From: Gemmatimonadota bacterium | GTDB lineage: Bacteria > Gemmatimonadota > Gemmatimonadetes > Gemmatimonadales > Gemmatimonadaceae | NCBI GenBank assembly: GCA_003223425.1 | Contig: QHVA01000053.1 | Location: 1-42,120 of the forward strand | DNA: 42,120 bases | Direction: 5' to 3' | Part shown: positions 38,005 to 42,120 of the stretch, piece after piece | How positions within the stretch are numbered: position 1 is the stretch's first letter | How the letters are laid out: every line of letters begins with the position of its first letter | The notes under the pieces: generated by a model | The model's database searches: none | What the model was told of the DNA's origin: nothing | What the model saw: only the letters and a program-made list of their open reading frames with translations | Translations under genes and position numbers: made by a program

Positions 38005-39252
38005 TTAGTACTCGAAGCGTTTGATGGCGAGGGTGGTGTTGTGGCCACCGAAGCCAAAGCTGTTGCTGAGGACAGCGTTGACTTCGCGCTCAACGCTGAC
38101 GTTGGGGGTGTAGTTGAGATCCAGGTCTGGGTCGGGATGATGATAGTTGATCGTTGGCGGAATCACGCCGTTGCCGACGACCATGGTGCTGATCACAGCT
38201 TCCACAGCACCTGCCGCTCCGAGCATGTGGCCCGTTGCAGACTTGGTCGAGCTGACGTTCACGCGCTTTGCCTGATCGCCGAAGACGGCCTGGATCGCCC
38301 GAGTCTCGTTGAGGTCGTTCGCGGGAGTAGAGGTCCCGTGCGCATTGATATACTGAATGTCCTTGGGCTCGAGGCCCGCGTCCTTCAACGCGCGCTTCAT
38401 CGCGCGTTGTGCGCCTTCGCCGTCGGGCGCCGGAGCCGTGAGATGATATGCGTCTCCGGTCGCGCCGTATCCAGCGATTTCAGAGTAGATATTGGCGCCG
38501 CGATTGAGGGCATGCTCGAGCTCCTCGAGGATCAGAATTCCCGCCCCTTCCCCCATCACGAAGCCATCCCGCGTCGCGTCGAAAGGGCGGGATGCTGATT
38601 CCGGACTGTCGTTTCGCTCGGACAGCGCCTTCATGTTGGCAAAGCCGCCGATAGCCATGGGAGTCACCGTAGCTTCAGCACCGCCGGTAATCATGATATC
38701 GGCGTCGCCGTACTGGATCGTCCTGTATGCATCACCTATTGCGTGAGCACTCGTGGCACAAGCCGATACGGTGGCGTAGTTTGGGCCTTTGGCGTTGAAC
38801 CGCATCGACACGATGCCAGCGGCGATGTCGGCAATGAACATTGGGATGAAGAAAGGAGAGATCTTCCCCACTCCGCGCTCGCGGTAGACGTCGTGTTGTT
38901 CTTCGAAGCTCTTGAGCCCGCCGATCCCGCTCCCGATGATCACGCCGATTCGGTCGGGGTCCATGCCATTGTTGCCGTTGGCTAGTCCCGCGTCCGTCAT
39001 CGCTTGGCGCGCAGCTGCGACGGCGTACTGTGTGTATTGATCCGCTCGTTTCGCTTCCTTGCGGTCCATGTAGTCGAGCGGATTGAAGCCTTTCACTTCG
39101 GCGGCAAACCGGACGGGAAAGTTCGAGGCATCGAACTTCGTGATTGGCGCCGTACCGGATTTCCCTTCGATCAGGGCCCGCCAGGTCGTCGCCACATCGT
39201 TCCCGACGGGGGTAATCGCCCCCATACCGGTGACAACGACTCGTCGCTTCAT
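38005..39252 (-). CDS. fabF: beta-ketoacyl-ACP synthase II
   Basis: RRVVVTGMGAITPVGNDVATTW, VSACATSAHAIGDAYR, NAHGTSTPANDLNE, GHMLGAAGAVEAV. Confidence 0.97.
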   Translation of the reverse strand: MKRRVVVTGMGAITPVGNDVATTWRALIEGKSGTAPITKFDASNFPVRFAAEVKGFNPLDYMDRKEAKRADQYTQYAVAAARQAMTDAGLANGNNGMDPDRIGVIIGSGIGGLKSFEEQHDVYRERGVGKISPFFIPMFIADIAAGIVSMRFNAKGPNYATVSACATSAHAIGDAYRTIQYGDADIMITGGAEATVTPMAIGGFANMKALSERNDSPESASRPFDATRDGFVMGEGAGILILEELEHALNRGANIYSEIAGYGATGDAYHLTAPAPDGEGAQRAMKRALKDAGLEPKDIQYINAHGTSTPANDLNETRAIQAVFGDQAKRVNVSSTKSATGHMLGAAGAVEAVISTMVVGNGVIPPTINYHHPDPDLDLNYTPNVSVEREVNAVLSNSFGFGGHNTTLAIKRFEY

Positions 39253-39491
39253 TACGCTCCGACCTTCTGGTTCAGATAGCCCAGTGCGTCACCAACGGTG
39301 CGCAGTTTCTCGGCATCCTCATCAGGAATGTCGATGTTGAACTCCTTCTCGAACTCCATCACGAGCTCGACGATGTCCAGGCTGTCGGCACCGAGATCCT
39401 CGATGAAGCTCGCCTCGTTCGTCAGCTTTTCGCGCTCCACACCGAGCTCTTTCTCGATGATGTCTTTGACCTTGTCGGAATTGTCGGCCAT
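39252..39491 (-). CDS. acpP: acyl carrier protein
   Basis: 79 aa; [39 protein letters not shown]. Confidence 0.98.
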   Translation of the reverse strand: MADNSDKVKDIIEKELGVEREKLTNEASFIEDLGADSLDIVELVMEFEKEFNIDIPDEDAEKLRTVGDALGYLNQKVGA

Positions 39492-39557
39492 TTGATGGAT
39501 TGCCTCGCGTTTGTGGGGTGTCGTGGAAATATACCTAACCGAATATCTGATAAAAAG

Positions 39558-40295
39558 TTACATCACCATTCCGCCATCCACGACGAACACCTGCCCCGTG
39601 ATGTACGAGGCAAGGTCCGAAGCGAGAAAAGCGACGATGGCAGCGACATCCTGTGCGCTTCCGAGACGTTCGAGTGCAATCTGTTTGCCTAGCGCCTCGC
39701 GAGCTTCCGGAGTCATGGAGGCGGTCATCTCCGTTTCGATGAATCCCGGCGCGACCGCATTCACGAGAATATTGCGCGAGCCGAGCTCCTTCGCGACCGA
39801 TTTGGTGAGAGCGATGAGTCCCGCTTTGCTGGCGGAATAGTTCGCCTGACCCTTGTTGCCGATCATGCCGACGATGCTGGCAATATTGATTATACGTCCT
39901 GAGCGTTTCTTCATCATCCCTCTCGAGACGGCGCGAATCGCGGCGAACGCGCCTCTCAGGTTGGCGTTCAGAACAGCATCCCAATCCTCGTCCTTCAATC
40001 GCATTACCAGGTTGTCGCGGGTAATGCCGGCGTTGTTGACGAGAATGTCGATGGACCCGAAGGCTTTCTCCACGTCATCGATGAGTTTCGCGACGGCCGC
40101 TGTGTCAGTAACATCGGCGGCGAACCCCTTGGCGTCTCGGCCGACAGCGGAGGCTGCTTCATCTGCGCGCTGTTGATCGCGCCCAACCACGGCTACGCGA
40201 GCACCAGATTCAGCGAATGCTTCAGCAATGGCGCGGCCTATACCGCGTGTGCTACCGGTTATGAGGGCGTTCTTTCCGCTCAGATCGATCTTCAC
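39558..40295 (-). CDS. fabG: 3-oxoacyl-ACP reductase
   Basis: NALITGSTRGIGRAIAEAFAESGARV, NNAGITRDNLVMRLKDEDWDAV, YSASKAGLIALTKSVAKEL; GTG start overlapping fabD stop (ORF extends to 40466). Confidence 0.97.
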   Translation of the reverse strand: MKIDLSGKNALITGSTRGIGRAIAEAFAESGARVAVVGRDQQRADEAASAVGRDAKGFAADVTDTAAVAKLIDDVEKAFGSIDILVNNAGITRDNLVMRLKDEDWDAVLNANLRGAFAAIRAVSRGMMKKRSGRIINIASIVGMIGNKGQANYSASKAGLIALTKSVAKELGSRNILVNAVAPGFIETEMTASMTPEAREALGKQIALERLGSAQDVAAIVAFLASDLASYITGQVFVVDGGMVM

Positions 40296-41233
40296 TGGGC
40301 AGCCATTTGCAGAAGCTTTTCGACTTCGGCGGCCGTTCCGCACGTGAAGGTGCGCGCGCCTTTGACCAGCCTTCCCATCAAACCGCTGAGGACATTTCCC
40401 GGGCCCATCTCGACGTAGAGAGCATCGGCGAATTTTTTGGCGATGTTCCGTATCTCGGCCGACCACCGGACAGGCGATGTAAGTTGGCGCAACAATAAAT
40501 CCTTCCCTTCGACGGCCGTAGTCGAGGGTAATGCAGTCACGTTCGAGTAAACGGGATAGACGGGATCAGTGAACGCAGAGGTGGCGATCGCGTCTGTAAG
40601 TCCCACTACGGCCGGCTCCATTAGTGGCGAATGAAACGCACCGCTGACGGGGAGCTTGATCGCTCGCTTGGCACCCGCATCCCTGGCGAGATCCATGGCG
40701 CGCTCGACGCCGGCGATCTCGCCTGAGATAACGACCTGCTCGTCGGTATTGAAGTTCGCGGGCACGACTAGCCCCGAATCCCTGGTGGCGCGCTCGCAGA
40801 TCTCCTCGATCGGTGTGCTGGTAGTGCCAAGGATTGCAGCCATGGTTCCCGGCCGCGAGGTGCCGGTCTCGAACATGAGCTCGCCGCGTCTTCTCACTAG
40901 CCGGGCAGCGCCGGGGAGACTCACCGCGTCAGCAGCGTGATAAGCGGTAAATTCTCCGAGAGAATGTCCGGCCGCAGCCCGGACGTGAGGACGGAGCGCG
41001 TCTCTTGTAAGGGCCCAGACAGCTGCGCCGTGAGCAAACAGCGCGGGCTGTGCATTACGGGTCAACGTGAGCTCGTCGGCCGGGCCTTCGAAGCACAGTC
41101 GACTGAGGTCTGCGCCAAGCGCGGCGTCAACTTCGCCAAAAACGCCGCGCGCGATTGGAAATGCGTCTGCCAGATCCTTTCCCATCCCCGGCTTCTGCGA
41201 GCCCTGGCCGGGAAAGAGTAGTACGATGTCCAC
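40292..41233 (-). CDS. fabD: malonyl-CoA-ACP transacylase
   Basis: LLFPGQGSQKPGMGKDL, AAGHSLGEFTAYHAA, SGAFHSPLM. Confidence 0.96.
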   Translation of the reverse strand: MDIVLLFPGQGSQKPGMGKDLADAFPIARGVFGEVDAALGADLSRLCFEGPADELTLTRNAQPALFAHGAAVWALTRDALRPHVRAAAGHSLGEFTAYHAADAVSLPGAARLVRRRGELMFETGTSRPGTMAAILGTTSTPIEEICERATRDSGLVVPANFNTDEQVVISGEIAGVERAMDLARDAGAKRAIKLPVSGAFHSPLMEPAVVGLTDAIATSAFTDPVYPVYSNVTALPSTTAVEGKDLLLRQLTSPVRWSAEIRNIAKKFADALYVEMGPGNVLSGLMGRLVKGARTFTCGTAAEVEKLLQMAAQ

Positions 41234-41236
41234 CGC

Positions 41237-42120
41237 CTAAAAGCGAATGACCATCGACGCCCAGGTGAATCCGGCGCCAAATGCGACCATCATCACCGTC
41301 GAGCCTTCCTTAACTCTGCCCGATTCGATCGCCTCGTCCAGTGCAATCGGAATCGACGCAGAAGAAGTGTTGCCGTATCGGTCGACGTTTACGTACACCT
41401 TGTCCATCGGTATTCCGGAATGTTTTGCTGTCGCTTCGATGATTCGAACGTTGGCCTGGTGCGGAATCAGTAGATCGATGTCCGAGCCAGTGAGCCGTGC
41501 TCCATCGAGCGCGCGGTCGGCGGCGTCGGACATTGATCGCACCGCATGCTTGAAGACCTCACGCCCCGCCATCTTCACGAGGTGGGAGCGCTTCTCGAGC
41601 ACCTCCGCCGACATAGGCACCGTTGCACCTCCTTCAGGGCGATAAAGGAGGTCCGCGAGCTTGCCATCGCTGCGCATGTACGCCGAAAGGATTCCCTTGC
41701 CGTGATGCCGGCTTCGTTTGAGAACCGCGGCACCGGCACCGTCGCCGAAAAGCACGCAGGTAGAACGGTCTTTCCAGTCGACGATCGCGCTCATTTTTTC
41801 CGACCCGATCACGAGTGCGGTCTCGGCCGTTCCCGACATTATCAATCCCTCGGCCGTGCTCATCGCGTAGAGCCAACCGGCGCAGGCGGCGCCGACATCG
41901 AATGCAGCTGCGCGAGTCGCGCCCAGCTCCGCCTGGATGTCAACTGCCGTGGAGGGTAGAAGTCGGTCAGGGGTCGCGGTGCTCAGCACAATCACGTCGA
42001 TCTCGCCGGGATGGACATTTGCGGCCGACATCGCGTGGCGTGACGCTTCAGCCGCCATCGAACACGTCGTCTCGCCGTTCTTGGCGAGGCGACGCTCGGA
42101 GATTCCGCTTCTCTCCATGA
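41237..42120 (-). CDS. fabH: beta-ketoacyl-ACP synthase III, 5' truncated by window edge
   Basis: FDVGAACAGWLYAMSTAEGLI, LIPHQANVRIIEATAK, NVDRYGNTSSASIPIALDEA; N-terminus begins at the RxGIxERR region, so it continues beyond 42120. Confidence 0.95.
   Translation of the reverse strand, partial: MERSGISERRLAKNGETTCSMAAEASRHAMSAANVHPGEIDVIVLSTATPDRLLPSTAVDIQAELGATRAAAFDVGAACAGWLYAMSTAEGLIMSGTAETALVIGSEKMSAIVDWKDRSTCVLFGDGAGAAVLKRSRHHGKGILSAYMRSDGKLADLLYRPEGGATVPMSAEVLEKRSHLVKMAGREVFKHAVRSMSDAADRALDGARLTGSDIDLLIPHQANVRIIEATAKHSGIPMDKVYVNVDRYGNTSSASIPIALDEAIESGRVKEGSTVMMVAFGAGFTWASMVIRF

Noticed and set aside
37203-38598. 240-aa and 226-aa + strand ORFs antisense to mqnE/fabF
   Set aside because: Antisense shadows of clear mqnE and fabF; no domain features.

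Overview
GC-rich bacterial chromosomal window. The gene content suggests Gemmatimonadota, but that is inferred from family composition and not tested. It is almost entirely dense, translationally coupled housekeeping operons. All genes from 1 to ~14.87 kb are on + and all genes from ~15.09 kb to the end are on -, so the two halves converge on one intergenic gap. The + half holds rlmH (5' partial), a SAM methyltransferase, bshC, murJ, uvrC, an apparently frame-disrupted DUF512/radical-SAM gene, der, plsY, gpsA, a small MerR regulator, a GT2, surE, pcm, a motif-repeat hypothetical protein, acylphosphatase, tRNA-Arg(CCT) and a TPR-like membrane protein. The - half, in coordinate order, holds dapF, a polyprenol-P-mannose synthase-like GT2, a YfhO-like protein, a UPF0104-like protein, a GT4, a GT2, rpoN, an unusual N-terminally extended lptB, an OstA/LptA-like protein, lptC, kdsD, kdsA, pyrG, kdsB, an outer-membrane-like protein, trpG/pabA, xerD, dedA, ispF, mqnC, mqnA, mqnE, fabF, acpP, fabG, fabD and fabH (5' partial). 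The most interesting signal is a 28-bp dif-like Xer site (14916-14943) in the convergent gap, suggesting this window spans the replication terminus. Next are the broken DUF512 radical-SAM gene, the ~150-aa extension on LptB, and a consensus extended -10 element placed so that uvrC mRNA would be leaderless. I found no CRISPR array, transposon, prophage or recognisable defence system.
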